From: Rothia nasimurium
GTDB lineage: Bacteria; Actinomycetota; Actinomycetes; Actinomycetales; Micrococcaceae
Assembly: GCF_928392795.1 (NCBI RefSeq)
Contig: NZ_CAKMTJ010000004.1
Coordinates: forward strand, 1 to 64,000
DNA: 64,000 nucleotides
Direction: 5' to 3'
The translations under genes were made by a program, and so were the position numbers. Of this stretch, positions 1 through 9,200 are shown one piece after another. Below the pieces are notes generated by a model. That model saw nothing but the letters and a program-made list of their open reading frames with translations. It ran no database searches and had not been told where the DNA came from. The stretch's first letter is position 1; every line of letters starts with the position of its first letter.

Positions 1-70
1 ATAGGCCAGGTATGGACGCGGGGAATGCCCGTGGAGTTGACTGGTACTAATAGTCCGAAGGCTTACACTT
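1..70 (+). rRNA. 23S rRNA, 3' end (partial)
   Basis: The sequence ends with the conserved 23S tail: ggtactaatag at about 42-52, then tccgaaggctt. The 5' part lies outside the window. The exact 3' end is estimated from family knowledge, since it pairs with the absent 5' end. A 5S gene follows about 100 bases later, so this is the distal part of an rRNA operon read on the + strand. Confidence 0.9.
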
Positions 71-173
71 TTATGACTGAGTTTGTTTGTTGTTTGCGTC
101 CACTGTATGGTTTTGAGGCAATAACCGATTGGGGTTGTTGTTGCTGCCCCCTGTGTGGGGTGGTGCATCGTAG

Positions 174-292
174 GTTTACGGTGGTTATAGCGAGAGGGAA
201 ACACCCGGTTCCATCCCGAACCCGGAAGTTAAGGCTCTTTGCGCCGATGGTACTGCACTGGTGACGGTGTGGGAGAGTAGGTCACCGCCGGT
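174..292 (+). rRNA. rrf: 5S rRNA
   Basis: The gene is recognisable by the internal block cccggttccatcccgaaccc at about 205-224, followed by ggaagttaag. The terminal stem pairs the gtttacggtgg start (174) with the caccgccggtttt end (about 283-294). The length of about 119 nt is normal. It lies 3' of 23S rRNA and 5' of two strong terminators. The ends are uncertain by a few bases. Confidence 0.93.
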
Positions 293-312
293 TTTTATAT
301 TGGGATACAGGA

Positions 313-347
313 AGAGCCTGAGCTATAAAGCTCAGGCTCTTTTTGTT
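313..347 (+). terminator. rRNA operon terminator 1
   Basis: A 12-bp perfect stem (313-324 with 329-340, loop ATAA) is followed directly by TTTTTGTTT. This is a classic intrinsic terminator 20 bases after 5S rRNA. Confidence 0.93.
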
Positions 348-350
348 TAT

Positions 351-385
351 GGCTCGGAGCTATCGCTCCGAGCCCTTTTTGTTTT
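351..385 (+). terminator. rRNA operon terminator 2
   Basis: A second hairpin (GGCTCGGAGC 351-360 with GCTCCGAGCC 365-374, loop TATC) is followed by CTTTTTGTTTT. Tandem terminators are usual after highly transcribed rRNA operons. Confidence 0.92.
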
Positions 386-545
386 AAAGCGACGGCCAAG
401 CGTGAAGCTGTGTGCCTGAAAACGCACCGGTAAGACCAGGCAGCCCCTACGCAAGGTACCCCAAGCCAGATAGACTAGAACCTAGCATTAAAAACAGGGC
501 AGAAAAGAGCCCAACCCCCACCACAAACACCATAGAGGAGCTCAC

Positions 546-1880
546 TTGGCTGAATACTCACGTAACCACTCAGATAAAAACCGCGGTGGCTACAAGAAGA
601 ACAACGACCGTAACTCCTCACGCCCCTACCGCAGCGACCGCTCCGACCGTAACGACAGCGGATACACCAAGCGCGACGGCGACCGCCCCTACGGCGACAA
701 GAAGAAGCCCTTCGATAAGAACCGCGGCGGTGGCAAGCGCTTCGACGACCGTAAAAACAACGGTAACGGCCGCGGCGAACGCTCCTTCGACCGTAAGGGT
801 AACGGCCCCCGCAAGAACTTCGACCGCGACCAGAATAAGCGCGGTTTCCAGGTGGAGCGCAAAGACCGTAACTTTACTGCTGAGGCAAAGAACCCCAGCG
901 GTGACTACCGTCCGTCAAAGAATGCACCCGAGATCGACACCGACGTCACCGGCAAGGAACTCGAAAACTGGACCCTGCGTGCCCTGCGCCAGCTAGAAGC
1001 CCAGAACGCAGACACCGTAGCCAAGCACCTGGTCATGGTCGGCCGTTACCTCGACATCGACCCCGACTTCGCCCTAGAACACGCTGTTGCTGCCTCAAAG
1101 CGCGCAGGCCGAATCGGCGTCGTCCGCGAGGTCGTCGGTATCGCAGCCTACGCTGCAGAGGACTTTGAACTGGCCCTGCGTGAACTGCGCACCCACCGCC
1201 GTATCTCGGGCTCCAACGAGCACCTAGCGCTGCTCGTAGACTGCGAGCGTGCCCTGGGGCGTATCGAAAAGGCTTTGACCCTGGCTGAAGAAGCGAAGAA
1301 CGAAGAGGTACCTGCCGCCGTCCGCTCTGAGGTCGCTATCGTTGTCTCCGGTATCTACAGCGACCAGGGCGAACTGAAGAAGGCTCTGAAGGCCCTTGAG
1401 ATTCCTGAGCTGAACCCCAAGCGCGGGTTCGACTACTCACCCCGCCTCTTCAACACCTACGCTGAACTGCTGGAGCAGGACGGACGTAGTAAGGAAGCAG
1501 CCCGCTGGGCCCGCTTAGCGCTAATGACCGAAGCTGCGCTGGGGCAGGGTGACTTCGTCGAACCTGAGATCTTCGATATCTTCACCGAGCAGGACCTGCT
1601 CGAACCCGAAGAACCCTCCGTTGACCTAGAAGCGGCTGAAGCTCAGGCACCGGCTGCCGAGGCTGTAGAGACCGACACAGAAGCAGACGCTGCTGAAGCC
1701 ACCGAGACTGAGGCCACCGGTGCAGCAACCACAGAAGAGCCTGAAGCCAGCGATGACGGCGCCCTCTTTGAGGTCGACGAGACCCCTGCCAGCGCTGAAA
1801 CCGTGGTAAGCGAAGAACAGGCAGAAGAAGAAGCCCTCTTCGAGCTTGCTCCTGAAGCTGTTGAGGGGGATCGCGACTAA
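546..1880 (+). CDS. Conserved TPR-like protein with Arg/Asp-rich head and acidic tail
   Basis: This 444-residue protein has no assigned function. Residues 1 to about 110 are a low-complexity basic region rich in Arg, Asp, Asn and Gly (RGG-like), typical of nucleic-acid-binding or disordered segments. Residues about 135-340 are alpha-helical with a helix-pair pattern like tetratricopeptide repeats (for example ALRELRTHRRISGSNEHLAL). The last 100 residues are almost entirely Ala/Glu/Thr, a strongly acidic tail. The start is TTG at 546, chosen because GAGGAG lies at 536-541 and no ATG or GTG fits. A possible -10 TAGACT lies at 471-476. Proteins of this shape commonly precede the HAD phosphatase gene in Micrococcaceae. 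The stop overlaps the next start (TAATG), so the two are probably translationally coupled. A role in RNA handling is only a guess from composition. Confidence 0.85.
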   Translation: MAEYSRNHSDKNRGGYKKNNDRNSSRPYRSDRSDRNDSGYTKRDGDRPYGDKKKPFDKNRGGGKRFDDRKNNGNGRGERSFDRKGNGPRKNFDRDQNKRGFQVERKDRNFTAEAKNPSGDYRPSKNAPEIDTDVTGKELENWTLRALRQLEAQNADTVAKHLVMVGRYLDIDPDFALEHAVAASKRAGRIGVVREVVGIAAYAAEDFELALRELRTHRRISGSNEHLALLVDCERALGRIEKALTLAEEAKNEEVPAAVRSEVAIVVSGIYSDQGELKKALKALEIPELNPKRGFDYSPRLFNTYAELLEQDGRSKEAARWARLALMTEAALGQGDFVEPEIFDIFTEQDLLEPEEPSVDLEAAEAQAPAAEAVETDTEADAAEATETEATGAATTEEPEASDDGALFEVDETPASAETVVSEEQAEEEALFELAPEAVEGDRD

Positions 1881-2869
1881 TGCTGCTGGCAGCGCACGAC
1901 GCGATTCTCTCAGACCTTGATGGTGTTGTCTACGCAGGACCTTTCGCTATTGAAGGCGCCCCGCAAGCCCTGAACAGGGCTCAGGAAGCCGGTGTGCCGG
2001 TAGCCTTTGTGACCAATAATGCCTCGCGTAGCGTCCAGGCCGTTGCTGACCATCTGGTGGAGCTCGGCGTCAAAACCGATGCTGAGCACGTCATCAGCTC
2101 GGCGCAGGCAGCAGCTGAGCTGCTCAAGGCCCAGCTACCTGCCGGGGCCAAGGTACTGATTACCGGTGCTCAGGCTCTTGCTGACTGTGTGGCTGCGGCA
2201 GGCCTGACCCCCGTTAGTAGCCAGGCCGATGAGCCGGTTGCGGTTGCTCAGGGCTTCAACCCCAAAATTATTTGGGAAGACCTGGCAGAAGCCGCCTACA
2301 CTCTGGCTGATGAGAAGGTGCTGTGGGTTGCCTCGAACACCGATTTCACTATCCCGAAGGAACGTGGCATCGCCCCCGGTAACGGCACCCTGGTGGGGGC
2401 TGTAGCGACGGCTACCGGGCGCACCCCGCAGGTAGCTGGTAAGCCGGAGTCACCTATTTTTGTCACCGCCGCCCAGAAACTGAACTCCCAGCGTCCTGTG
2501 GTGGTGGGCGACCGCCTGGATACCGATATCCAGGGCGGTAACCGGGCAGCGATGGCGACGGCCGTGGTCATGACCGGGGTGGAGACCTACCAGAGCATTC
2601 TGGCGGCTATTCCGGTGGAGCGTCCCACCTATATTCTGGAAGACCTCGCCGGTTTCTTCGAGGACTACCCCCAGATCCAGGTGCAGGCAAGCGCTACCGG
2701 TATGGGCGCTCGGGGCGCAGGCTGGTCCGCTGAGGCAACCGATACCGAACTCACCATCACCGGTGAGGGTAGCGAGATTGATAGCTGGCGTGTGGCCTGC
2801 GCAGCCTGGTGGGCTGCCCACCCCGATGCGTCCGCCCCGCTTGCTCCTAGCCAGGTGCACCGTGGCTAA
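1880..2869 (+). CDS. HAD-IIA family sugar/nucleotide phosphatase
   Basis: This 329-residue cytosolic phosphohydrolase belongs to the NagD/PGP-like HAD-IIA family. Motif I is DLDGVVY at 12-18, with Asp12 the nucleophile and Asp14 the acid/base. Motif II is VTNNASRS around 44-51. Motif III Lys is in GKPESP near 187-192. Motif IV is GDRLDTD at 210-216, which ligates Mg2+. The C2-type cap lies between motifs II and III. The last 65 residues form an extra C-terminal segment seen in actinobacterial members. The substrate cannot be told from sequence; a phosphoglycolate or sugar phosphate is plausible. The start ATG overlaps the upstream stop by one base, and the end overlaps the next small gene by 8 bases, so this is the middle gene of a tight operon. 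Confidence 0.92.
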   Translation: MLLAAHDAILSDLDGVVYAGPFAIEGAPQALNRAQEAGVPVAFVTNNASRSVQAVADHLVELGVKTDAEHVISSAQAAAELLKAQLPAGAKVLITGAQALADCVAAAGLTPVSSQADEPVAVAQGFNPKIIWEDLAEAAYTLADEKVLWVASNTDFTIPKERGIAPGNGTLVGAVATATGRTPQVAGKPESPIFVTAAQKLNSQRPVVVGDRLDTDIQGGNRAAMATAVVMTGVETYQSILAAIPVERPTYILEDLAGFFEDYPQIQVQASATGMGARGAGWSAEATDTELTITGEGSEIDSWRVACAAWWAAHPDASAPLAPSQVHRG

Positions 2870-3062
2870 GGGCACGGACGAAACCGCCCAGAGTCTCGAA
2901 GAAAAGGCAGTTTCGGGGCTACCGACTGAAGAAGCCGAGGCTCTCGACCCCGAGTTCGAGGCGGCGCTGACAGCTGCCCTGGCCCTGGATGCCACCGAAC
3001 GCATCGAGAGGCTGGGCCAGCTGGCGTCTGCCCTCAAAGAAGACCTAGATTCAAGCCGCTAG
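2862..3062 (+). CDS. Small conserved hypothetical protein
   Basis: This 66-residue acidic, helical protein starts at GTG 2862 inside the end of the HAD gene. The downstream half (EFEAALTAALALDATERIER) looks like a single amphipathic helix pair. A longer reading from 2763 would lie mostly within the HAD gene and is not favoured. Position between the HAD phosphatase and tlyA is a recurring actinobacterial arrangement. Its function is unknown. Confidence 0.72.
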   Translation: MAKGTDETAQSLEEKAVSGLPTEEAEALDPEFEAALTAALALDATERIERLGQLASALKEDLDSSR

Positions 3063-3090
3063 AGCCGAGTGCGGAGCGGGAAGGAAGAAC

Positions 3091-3843
3091 ATGCGACTGG
3101 ACCAGTACATGGTGCAGGCAAAGATTGCCCGCTCCCGCACGCTGGCGGCCAAGATGGTTGAGGGCGGGCACATCAGCGTGAACGGCCGTACCATGACGAA
3201 GCCAGCCCAAAAGCTGAAGGAGGGGGACCGCGTCCGCGTCCGCCGCAGCGAGCTGACCGAGTATGTGAGCCGTGCCGGGCACAAGCTGGCCGGGGCGCTG
3301 GATGCCTTCCCCGAGATTACCGTTGCCGGTAAATTCTGCCTGGATGCGGGTGCCTCCACCGGCGGTTTTACCGATGTGTTACTCCGCCGAGGGGCCAGCC
3401 GGGTTGCGGCGGTTGATGTGGGGCACGACCAGCTGGTCGAACAGATCCGGAACCACCCGGCCGTTGACGTTTATGAGGGCATGAACGTGCGGCACATGAG
3501 CCCCGAGGACGTCGGCGGGCAGGTTGCCCTTACGGTCTCAGACCTGAGCTTTATCTCCCTCACCAAGGTCGTTGAGCCGCTGGCTCGGGCAACGGCCGCA
3601 GGCGGGGACCTGCTGCTCATGGTTAAACCCCAGTTTGAGGTGGGCCCGGCCCGCATCGGCAAGGGCGGGGTAGTGACCGACCCCGAGGTGAGAGCGGACG
3701 CCGTGGCGTCCGTCCGCGCGGCAGCGCAGGACGCCGGCCTGCTCGTGCTGGGGGAGCAGGAAAGCCCCCTGCCGGGGCAGGACGGCAACGTAGAATTCTT
3801 CCTCTGGTGCCGCAAGCCTGACGAAGCGACCCCCGCTTCATAG
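3091..3843 (+). CDS. tlyA: TlyA family rRNA 2'-O-methyltransferase
   Basis: This is a 250-residue rRNA (cytidine-2'-O)-methyltransferase of the TlyA/haemolysin A family. In mycobacteria, TlyA methylates 16S and 23S rRNA, and its activity makes ribosomes sensitive to capreomycin; that is family knowledge. Residues 1-60 are an S4 RNA-binding domain (MRLDQYMVQAKIARSRT). A short linker leads into an FtsJ-like Rossmann domain with the S-adenosylmethionine loop LDAGASTGGFTD at 84-95. K65 (RAGHKL) lies where the first catalytic Lys is expected. Normal family size is 240-270. A GGAAGGAAG ribosome site lies 6-10 bases before the ATG. It sits directly downstream of the small gene and upstream of nadK, a conserved order. 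Confidence 0.94.
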   Translation: MRLDQYMVQAKIARSRTLAAKMVEGGHISVNGRTMTKPAQKLKEGDRVRVRRSELTEYVSRAGHKLAGALDAFPEITVAGKFCLDAGASTGGFTDVLLRRGASRVAAVDVGHDQLVEQIRNHPAVDVYEGMNVRHMSPEDVGGQVALTVSDLSFISLTKVVEPLARATAAGGDLLLMVKPQFEVGPARIGKGGVVTDPEVRADAVASVRAAAQDAGLLVLGEQESPLPGQDGNVEFFLWCRKPDEATPAS

Positions 3844-3923
3844 GGCACCCAAAGTCGAATAAATATTCGAAAAAATCCGGTGTGTTGGGCCTTAGAAAAA
3901 CAGCAAAACCGTTTACGGTCAGC

Positions 3924-3929
3924 TAGCCT
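3924..3929 (+). promoter_or_regulatory. -10 element of nadK, predicted leaderless transcript
   Basis: TAGCCT fits the actinobacterial TAnnnT -10 element and ends 6 bases before the GTG start of nadK. Transcription would therefore begin at or next to the start codon. No Shine-Dalgarno sequence is visible, and TTTACG lies upstream at 3912-3917. The leaderless reading is an inference. Confidence 0.55.
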
Positions 3930-3935
3930 AAAAGT

Positions 3936-4931
3936 GTGAACGAAACACCTGACACCGCACAGCACCTCCACCAGGCCAAGGAGCCGGGAGAACGCAACAT
4001 TCTTGTCTTTGCCCATACCGGGCGCCTAGAGGCCAGGAATGCGGCGCGAGCTACCTGTACCCAGCTCCACCGTGCCGGCCTGGTGCCCGTGATGAATCGC
4101 GCCGACCTTGAAGCCCTGACCGAAAAATGGGAGAACCCCGTTCCTGTGGCAGTGGCTCACGAGTCTGTGGCGCTTAAAGATATTGAGCTGGGCATGGTGC
4201 TCGGCGGCGACGGGTCGATTCTGCGAGCAGCCGAGATGATTCGTCACACCCAGATTCCTCTGATCGGTGTGAACCTGGGGCACGTAGGATTCCTGGCAGA
4301 AGCCGAGGAATTCGACCTGACCGAAACAGTAGAGCGAGTAGTCTCAGGGGACTACACGGTCGAAGAACGTATGGCTATCGATGTGAAGGTCTGGGACGGC
4401 AGCCAGAAAATTCTCGAAACCTGGGCGCTGAACGAAGCCAGCGTGGAAAAGGGCAATCGAGAAAAAATGATCGAGGTGGTCATTGAGGTTGACCGGCGCC
4501 CCCTGTCGTCCTTTGGCTGCGATGGGGTAGTGCTGGCAACCCCCACCGGCTCAACCGCCTATGCCTTCTCCGGTGGCGGGCCGGTCGTCTGGCCCAGCGT
4601 CGAAGCTATGCTCATGGTGCCCTTATCTGCCCATGCTCTCTTTGCCCGCCCCCTGGTCACCGCACCGACCTCCATGATGGCGGTAGAACTGATCTCCACG
4701 AACGGGGCAGAAGGTGTGCTCTGGTGCGACGGACGCCGTACCCGAGACCTGCCTCCCGGAGCCCGCGTCGAGGTAACCCGCTCGTCCAAGCCCGTCCGCC
4801 TGGCCCGTATGCACCCGGCTCCCTTCTCCGAGCGCCTGGTGAAGAAGTTCGAGCTTCCCATCGCTGGCTGGCGGGGGCCTCACACCCCCGGGCCTGCGAC
4901 CAGCGCCCTGACCGTTATCCGTAACGACTAA
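3936..4931 (+). CDS. nadK: NAD kinase
   Basis: This 331-residue NAD kinase phosphorylates NAD+ to NADP+ using ATP or polyphosphate in the cytosol. The signature GGDGS lies at 90-94, followed by the second conserved motif with Asn-Glu (LNEASVEK) and the NAD-binding glycine-rich segment (PTGSTAYAFSGGGP). The length is slightly above the usual 290-310, the extra lying at the N terminus (residues 1-20). GTG at 3936 is the chosen start because a -10 box lies 6 bases upstream. It stands between tlyA and recN, as in most Actinobacteria, with only 23 bases to recN, so the two are probably cotranscribed. Confidence 0.95.
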   Translation: MNETPDTAQHLHQAKEPGERNILVFAHTGRLEARNAARATCTQLHRAGLVPVMNRADLEALTEKWENPVPVAVAHESVALKDIELGMVLGGDGSILRAAEMIRHTQIPLIGVNLGHVGFLAEAEEFDLTETVERVVSGDYTVEERMAIDVKVWDGSQKILETWALNEASVEKGNREKMIEVVIEVDRRPLSSFGCDGVVLATPTGSTAYAFSGGGPVVWPSVEAMLMVPLSAHALFARPLVTAPTSMMAVELISTNGAEGVLWCDGRRTRDLPPGARVEVTRSSKPVRLARMHPAPFSERLVKKFELPIAGWRGPHTPGPATSALTVIRND

Positions 4932-4954
4932 CCTCGTCAAGAAAGTTTTCCCAC

Positions 4955-6661
4955 GTGATTGAAGAAATTCACCTGCGCGATTTGGGCGTTATTACCGATG
5001 CCCGCCTGCCTCTTGAACCCGGCTTCTCGGTGCTGACCGGTGAGACGGGTGCCGGTAAAACCATGGTCGTGACGGCTCTGGGCATGCTGCTGGGCGCTCG
5101 CTCCGATGCCTCTAGCGTGCGCAACGGCGCTAAGAATGCCTTGGCCGAGGCAGTTATCCGCCTGCCTCAGGGGCACCGCGCCCTAGCCCTGGCCGAGGAC
5201 GCCGGTGGTTCGGTTGAAGAACTCGACGGCGGTTCTGCCGAGCTACTTCTTGCTCGAACTGTCAGCGCCGCTGGTCGCTCCCGCGCTCACGTAGGGGGTA
5301 TCTCTGCCCCTATCGGCACTCTGGCCGACATCGGCCATACCCTGGTGGCGGTGCACGGCCAGTCCGACCAGCTGCGCCTCAAGGACGCCGCCGAACAGCG
5401 CCACGCTCTGGACTCTTACGCAGGGAAAAAGCTTGAAAAGCTCCTAGCCTCCTACACCATCAACTACGAACGTTACCGCCAGGCTGCCGGGGAGCTGCGA
5501 GACGTGCGCGAAAATACCCGCGCCCGGGCCCTGGAAGCCCAGACCCTGCAGGGGGCACTTGCCGAAATTGACTCGGTGCAACCTGCCGAGGGCGAAGATG
5601 AGGCCCTGCGGGCAGAAAGCCAAAAACTGGCCAACGTTGAGTCCCTGCGTCTAGCTGCGGCGACGGCGTCCGCCGCTCTGTCGGGCACCGAATACGGGGA
5701 CGCGGACGAGCCCAACGTGCTGGGGCTGCTCGATGCCGCCCGCACCGCCCTGGCCTCAGAGGCAGATGCGGACGCCGACCTGGCAGCTCTCGCTGGACGG
5801 CTGAACGAGGCACTGATCCATGTGACCGACATTGCCGAAGAAATCTCGGCCTACACTTCGGGACTAGATACCGAGGGGCCAGAACGCCTTGCTGAGGTCG
5901 AGCACCGCCGGGCCCAGCTCAAGAGCCTGACCCGCAAGTACGGGGCTGATATTGCCGAGGTGCTGGCCTGGGCAGAAGAATCTCGGGCCCGCCTGGAAAC
6001 CCTCTCCGACGACCCGGCCCGCCAGGAGGCCCTGGAAGCCGAGCTGCGCCAGCTGCGCGAGACCCTGGGGGAGCAGGCTGCAGCCCTCACCGAACTGCGC
6101 ACCAAGGCCGCCCGTAAGCTGGCCGCGGCCGTCAGTGAAGAACTCTCAGCCCTGGCCATGCCCAATGCCTCCCTGGTGGTTGAGGTGGAAGAAACTGAGA
6201 AGTTCCACCGCTTTGGTAAGGACACGGTGACCTTCATGCTGGCCCCCCACGCCCAGGCCGTGCCCCGTCCCCTGGGCAAGGGAGCTTCAGGTGGTGAGCT
6301 CTCCCGCGTCATGCTGGCTCTTGAAGTAGTGCTCTCCGAGGTAGACCCCGTACCCACTTTTATCTTTGATGAGGTGGACTCCGGCGTCGGCGGTAAGGCA
6401 GCCATCGAAATCGGCCGCCGCCTAGCTATGCTGGCCAAAAACGTGCAGGTTCTGGTCGTCACCCACCTGCCCCAGGTCGCGGCTTTTGCTGACCAGCACA
6501 TCCTGGTGCGCAAAAACGAGGACGGTTCCCTCTCCCGTGTGCAGGTACTCACCGCTGAAGAGCGGGTGGTAGAGCTTGCCCGTATGCTCTCAGGCCACGA
6601 CCAGTCTGCAGCAGCCCAGGAACACGCCCGGGAACTCCTGGCCGACGCCGGGCAAATCTAG
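4955..6661 (+). CDS. recN: DNA repair protein RecN
   Basis: This 568-residue SMC-like ATPase acts in double-strand-break repair and is usually SOS-induced. The Walker A GETGAGKT lies at 29-36. The middle (about 150-370) is a long Glu/Leu/Arg-rich coiled coil. The C-terminal ATPase half carries the ABC signature [13 protein letters not shown] and the Walker [13 protein letters not shown]. The full length agrees with the family (550-590). The start is GTG at 4955. No clear LexA box is visible in the 23-base gap to nadK. Codon use matches its neighbours. Confidence 0.95.
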   Translation: MIEEIHLRDLGVITDARLPLEPGFSVLTGETGAGKTMVVTALGMLLGARSDASSVRNGAKNALAEAVIRLPQGHRALALAEDAGGSVEELDGGSAELLLARTVSAAGRSRAHVGGISAPIGTLADIGHTLVAVHGQSDQLRLKDAAEQRHALDSYAGKKLEKLLASYTINYERYRQAAGELRDVRENTRARALEAQTLQGALAEIDSVQPAEGEDEALRAESQKLANVESLRLAAATASAALSGTEYGDADEPNVLGLLDAARTALASEADADADLAALAGRLNEALIHVTDIAEEISAYTSGLDTEGPERLAEVEHRRAQLKSLTRKYGADIAEVLAWAEESRARLETLSDDPARQEALEAELRQLRETLGEQAAALTELRTKAARKLAAAVSEELSALAMPNASLVVEVEETEKFHRFGKDTVTFMLAPHAQAVPRPLGKGASGGELSRVMLALEVVLSEVDPVPTFIFDEVDSGVGGKAAIEIGRRLAMLAKNVQVLVVTHLPQVAAFADQHILVRKNEDGSLSRVQVLTAEERVVELARMLSGHDQSAAAQEHARELLADAGQI

Positions 6662-6735
6662 CCCCGGGCAGGTGCCCTACCTGCTCAGCAGAAGCCGGGG
6701 GCAGGCGTCCGCCCACCGGGCCCTGCCCCACAGTG

Positions 6736-6768
6736 TTTACACACGCGAAACAGAAACGGTGATAGGCT
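6736..6768 (+). promoter_or_regulatory. Promoter of pyrG, predicted leaderless start
   Basis: A TTTACA-like -35 lies at 6736-6741 and TAGGCT (TAnnnT) at 6763-6768. The GTG of pyrG begins 8 bases after the -10 with no Shine-Dalgarno between them. The spacer of 21 is long, so the -35 is doubtful while the -10 is credible. Confidence 0.5.
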
Positions 6769-6776
6769 GGAATTCC

Positions 6777-8441
6777 GTGGTAGATACAAACGCATCAAAC
6801 AACGGTAAAGTCACCCGCCAGATTTTCGTCACCGGCGGCGTAGCATCATCTCTCGGCAAAGGCCTCTCAGCCTCATCTCTCGGCCGACTTCTTCGCTCCC
6901 GTGGTCTTTCAGTGACCATGCAGAAGCTCGACCCCTATCTCAATGTCGACCCCGGCACCATGAACCCCTTCCAGCACGGTGAGGTATTCGTCACCGACGA
7001 CGGGGCAGAAACCGACCTCGACATCGGCCACTACGAACGCTTCCTCGACGAGAACCTCTCCCAGGCAGCAAACGTCACCACCGGTCAGGTCTACTCCCAC
7101 GTCATCGCCAAGGAACGCCGCGGCGAATACCTGGGCGATACCGTGCAGGTCATTCCCCACATCACCGATGAAATCAAGCGCCGCATGCGCCTTCCCGCTG
7201 AAGGCGAGAACGCCCCCGACATCATCATCACCGAAATCGGTGGCACCGTGGGCGACATCGAATCCCTGCCCTTTCTCGAAGCAGCCCGCCAGGTCCGCCG
7301 CGATGTGGGCCGCCGCAACGTCTTCTTCCTGCACGTGTCTCTGGTGCCCTTCATCGGGCCGTCCGGCGAGCTGAAGACCAAGCCCACCCAGCACTCCGTT
7401 GCCGCCTTGCGTGGCCTGGGTATTATTCCCGACGGCCTGATCCTGCGCTGTGAACGCGAAGTGCCCGAGTCACACAAGATCAAGATCGGTCACGCCTGTG
7501 ACGTAGAGCCCGAGGCCGTGATCTCCTGCGCTGACGCCCCCAGCATCTACGACATCCCCAAGACCCTGCACAGCCAGAACCTCGACGCCTACATCCTGGA
7601 CTACCTGGGCATCGACGCTGAGCCCGTTGACTTCACCCAGTGGGATAAGCTGCTGAGCGCCGTCCACACCCCCAAAACCGAGGTCAACGTTGCCCTGGTC
7701 GGTAAGTACATCGACCTGCCCGACGCCTATCTCTCGGTCACCGAGGCCCTGCGCGCCGGTGGCTTTGCCAATGACGCCAAGGTCAACATCAAGTGGGTTG
7801 CCGCCGACCTCTGCGCTAGCCGCGAGGACGCCGCCCACCAGCTGCGCGGTATGGACGCCATTCTCGTGCCCGGCGGCTTCGGCATCCGCGGCCTTGACGG
7901 CAAGATTGGCGCCCTGCGCCACACCCGCGAAAACAAGATTCCCACCCTGGGCATCTGCCTAGGGTTGCAGTCTATGGTGCTCGAATACGCCCGCAACGTG
8001 CTCGGTATCAAGGACGCCTCATCGACCGAGTTCGACCCCGAGACCGCATCCCCGCTGATCGCTACCATCGAAGAGCAGAAGGCCTTCGTGGACGGCGCAG
8101 GCGACCTGGGCGGTACCATGCGCCTGGGCCTCTACCCGGCAACCCTGGCAGCAGGTTCACTGGCTGAAAGCGTCTACGGGGCAACCGAGGTAGCGGAGCG
8201 CCACCGCCACCGCTACGAGGTCAACAACGACTACCGCCAGCAGCTGGAAGAAGCCGGTCTGGTGATCTCTGGTACCTCACCCGACTCGTCCCTGGTGGAG
8301 TTCGTTGAGCTGCCCGTGAGCGAGCACCCCTACTACATCGCCACCCAGGCCCACCCGGAATACCGCTCCCGCCCCACCCGCCCCCACCCCCTCTTTGCGG
8401 GGCTGATCAAGGCGGCACTTGAGACCCGCAAGAACGGCTAG
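6777..8441 (+). CDS. pyrG: CTP synthase
   Basis: This 554-residue CTP synthase makes CTP from UTP, ATP and glutamine in the last step of pyrimidine nucleotide synthesis. The N-terminal amidoligase domain begins [14 protein letters not shown] (16-29), the ATP/UTP P-loop. The C-terminal class I glutamine amidotransferase domain has the nucleophile Cys394 in GICLGLQ and a His-Pro-Glu triad end in [10 protein letters not shown]. The reading frame continues upstream, but that part overlaps recN in another frame and has no family similarity. GTG 6777 fits because conserved sequence starts 13 residues later and a -10 box lies just before. The gene is 14 bases from the Nudix gene and probably cotranscribed with it. 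Confidence 0.95.
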   Translation: MVDTNASNNGKVTRQIFVTGGVASSLGKGLSASSLGRLLRSRGLSVTMQKLDPYLNVDPGTMNPFQHGEVFVTDDGAETDLDIGHYERFLDENLSQAANVTTGQVYSHVIAKERRGEYLGDTVQVIPHITDEIKRRMRLPAEGENAPDIIITEIGGTVGDIESLPFLEAARQVRRDVGRRNVFFLHVSLVPFIGPSGELKTKPTQHSVAALRGLGIIPDGLILRCEREVPESHKIKIGHACDVEPEAVISCADAPSIYDIPKTLHSQNLDAYILDYLGIDAEPVDFTQWDKLLSAVHTPKTEVNVALVGKYIDLPDAYLSVTEALRAGGFANDAKVNIKWVAADLCASREDAAHQLRGMDAILVPGGFGIRGLDGKIGALRHTRENKIPTLGICLGLQSMVLEYARNVLGIKDASSTEFDPETASPLIATIEEQKAFVDGAGDLGGTMRLGLYPATLAAGSLAESVYGATEVAERHRHRYEVNNDYRQQLEEAGLVISGTSPDSSLVEFVELPVSEHPYYIATQAHPEYRSRPTRPHPLFAGLIKAALETRKNG

Positions 8442-8455
8442 TACTGTTCTAAGGT

Positions 8456-9199
8456 ATGCAACAGAATCTCTCGTATGAGGTGGGGGACGCCCCCCGCCTC
8501 GACGCCCCGGCGCTCGCCGCGACCCAAGATACAATCGCTGACATCGCCAACCCCCGCTACGTCACCAGCCGCACCACCAAATTTGAGGGCTACGTCTGGG
8601 ACGTTATCCGCGAGGGCATAGCACTGGAAGAAGGCGCTGAACCCTTCGAACGAGATTTTCTGTTGCATCCCGGGGCGGTAGCCGTCCTCGCTCTCAACGA
8701 GAAGAACGAGGTGCTGCTCATCAACCAGTACCGCCACCCCGTCCGCGCTAACCTTTGGGAAATCCCCGCAGGTCTACTCGACATCGATGGCGAAGACCCC
8801 GTGCACGCTGCCGCCCGTGAACTGGCAGAAGAAACTGACCTCCAAGCCGCCCGGTGGGATACCCTCATGGAGTTCTACAACTCACCCGGCGGTATGGGCG
8901 AGGCCTGCCGTATCTACCTGGCCCGCGATCTCAGCGCCATCCCCGCTGAGGACCGCGAAGAGCGGGTCCACGAAGAATCAGAAATCGTGCAGCGCTGGGT
9001 ACCGCTCGATGAGGCCGTCCGCGCTGTGCTGGCCGGACGAATCCACAATGCCGCCTCCACCAACGCGATTCTTGCCGCCGACGCCGCAGCCCGCCGTAAC
9101 TTCGAAACCCTCTACCCGGCGTCCGCCCCCTTCACCGCCCACCCCGCCCTGCGCGAGGCAAACTACCGCGGCGAAATCCGCCCCGCCGAAGGTCTCTAA
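8456..9199 (+). CDS. Nudix hydrolase, ADP-ribose pyrophosphatase type
   Basis: This 247-residue Nudix hydrolase probably cleaves ADP-ribose to AMP and ribose 5-phosphate. The Nudix box runs from PAGLLDIDGE through RELAEETDL (about residues 103-128), with the metal-binding REL-EE core intact. The usual glycine after EET is replaced by Asp. The N-terminal domain (YVWDVIREGIAL) matches the ADP-ribose pyrophosphatase dimerisation region. Its mycobacterial counterpart (Rv1700) is likewise found between pyrG and xerD, which supports the call. A TACTGT box 6 bases before the ATG could make this start leaderless too, although AAGG lies next to the ATG. Confidence 0.9.
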   Translation: MQQNLSYEVGDAPRLDAPALAATQDTIADIANPRYVTSRTTKFEGYVWDVIREGIALEEGAEPFERDFLLHPGAVAVLALNEKNEVLLINQYRHPVRANLWEIPAGLLDIDGEDPVHAAARELAEETDLQAARWDTLMEFYNSPGGMGEACRIYLARDLSAIPAEDREERVHEESEIVQRWVPLDEAVRAVLAGRIHNAASTNAILAADAAARRNFETLYPASAPFTAHPALREANYRGEIRPAEGL

Positions 9200-9200
9200 G

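Noticed and set aside
412..996. A Thr/Pro-rich open frame overlapping the start of the TPR-like gene
   Set aside because: It is an out-of-phase reading of the low-complexity Arg/Asp-rich head of the gene at 546, without a ribosome site.
5851..6552. A 233-codon - strand frame within recN
   Set aside because: Ser/Arg-rich antisense shadow typical of GC-rich coding DNA; the RecN motifs on the + strand are unambiguous.
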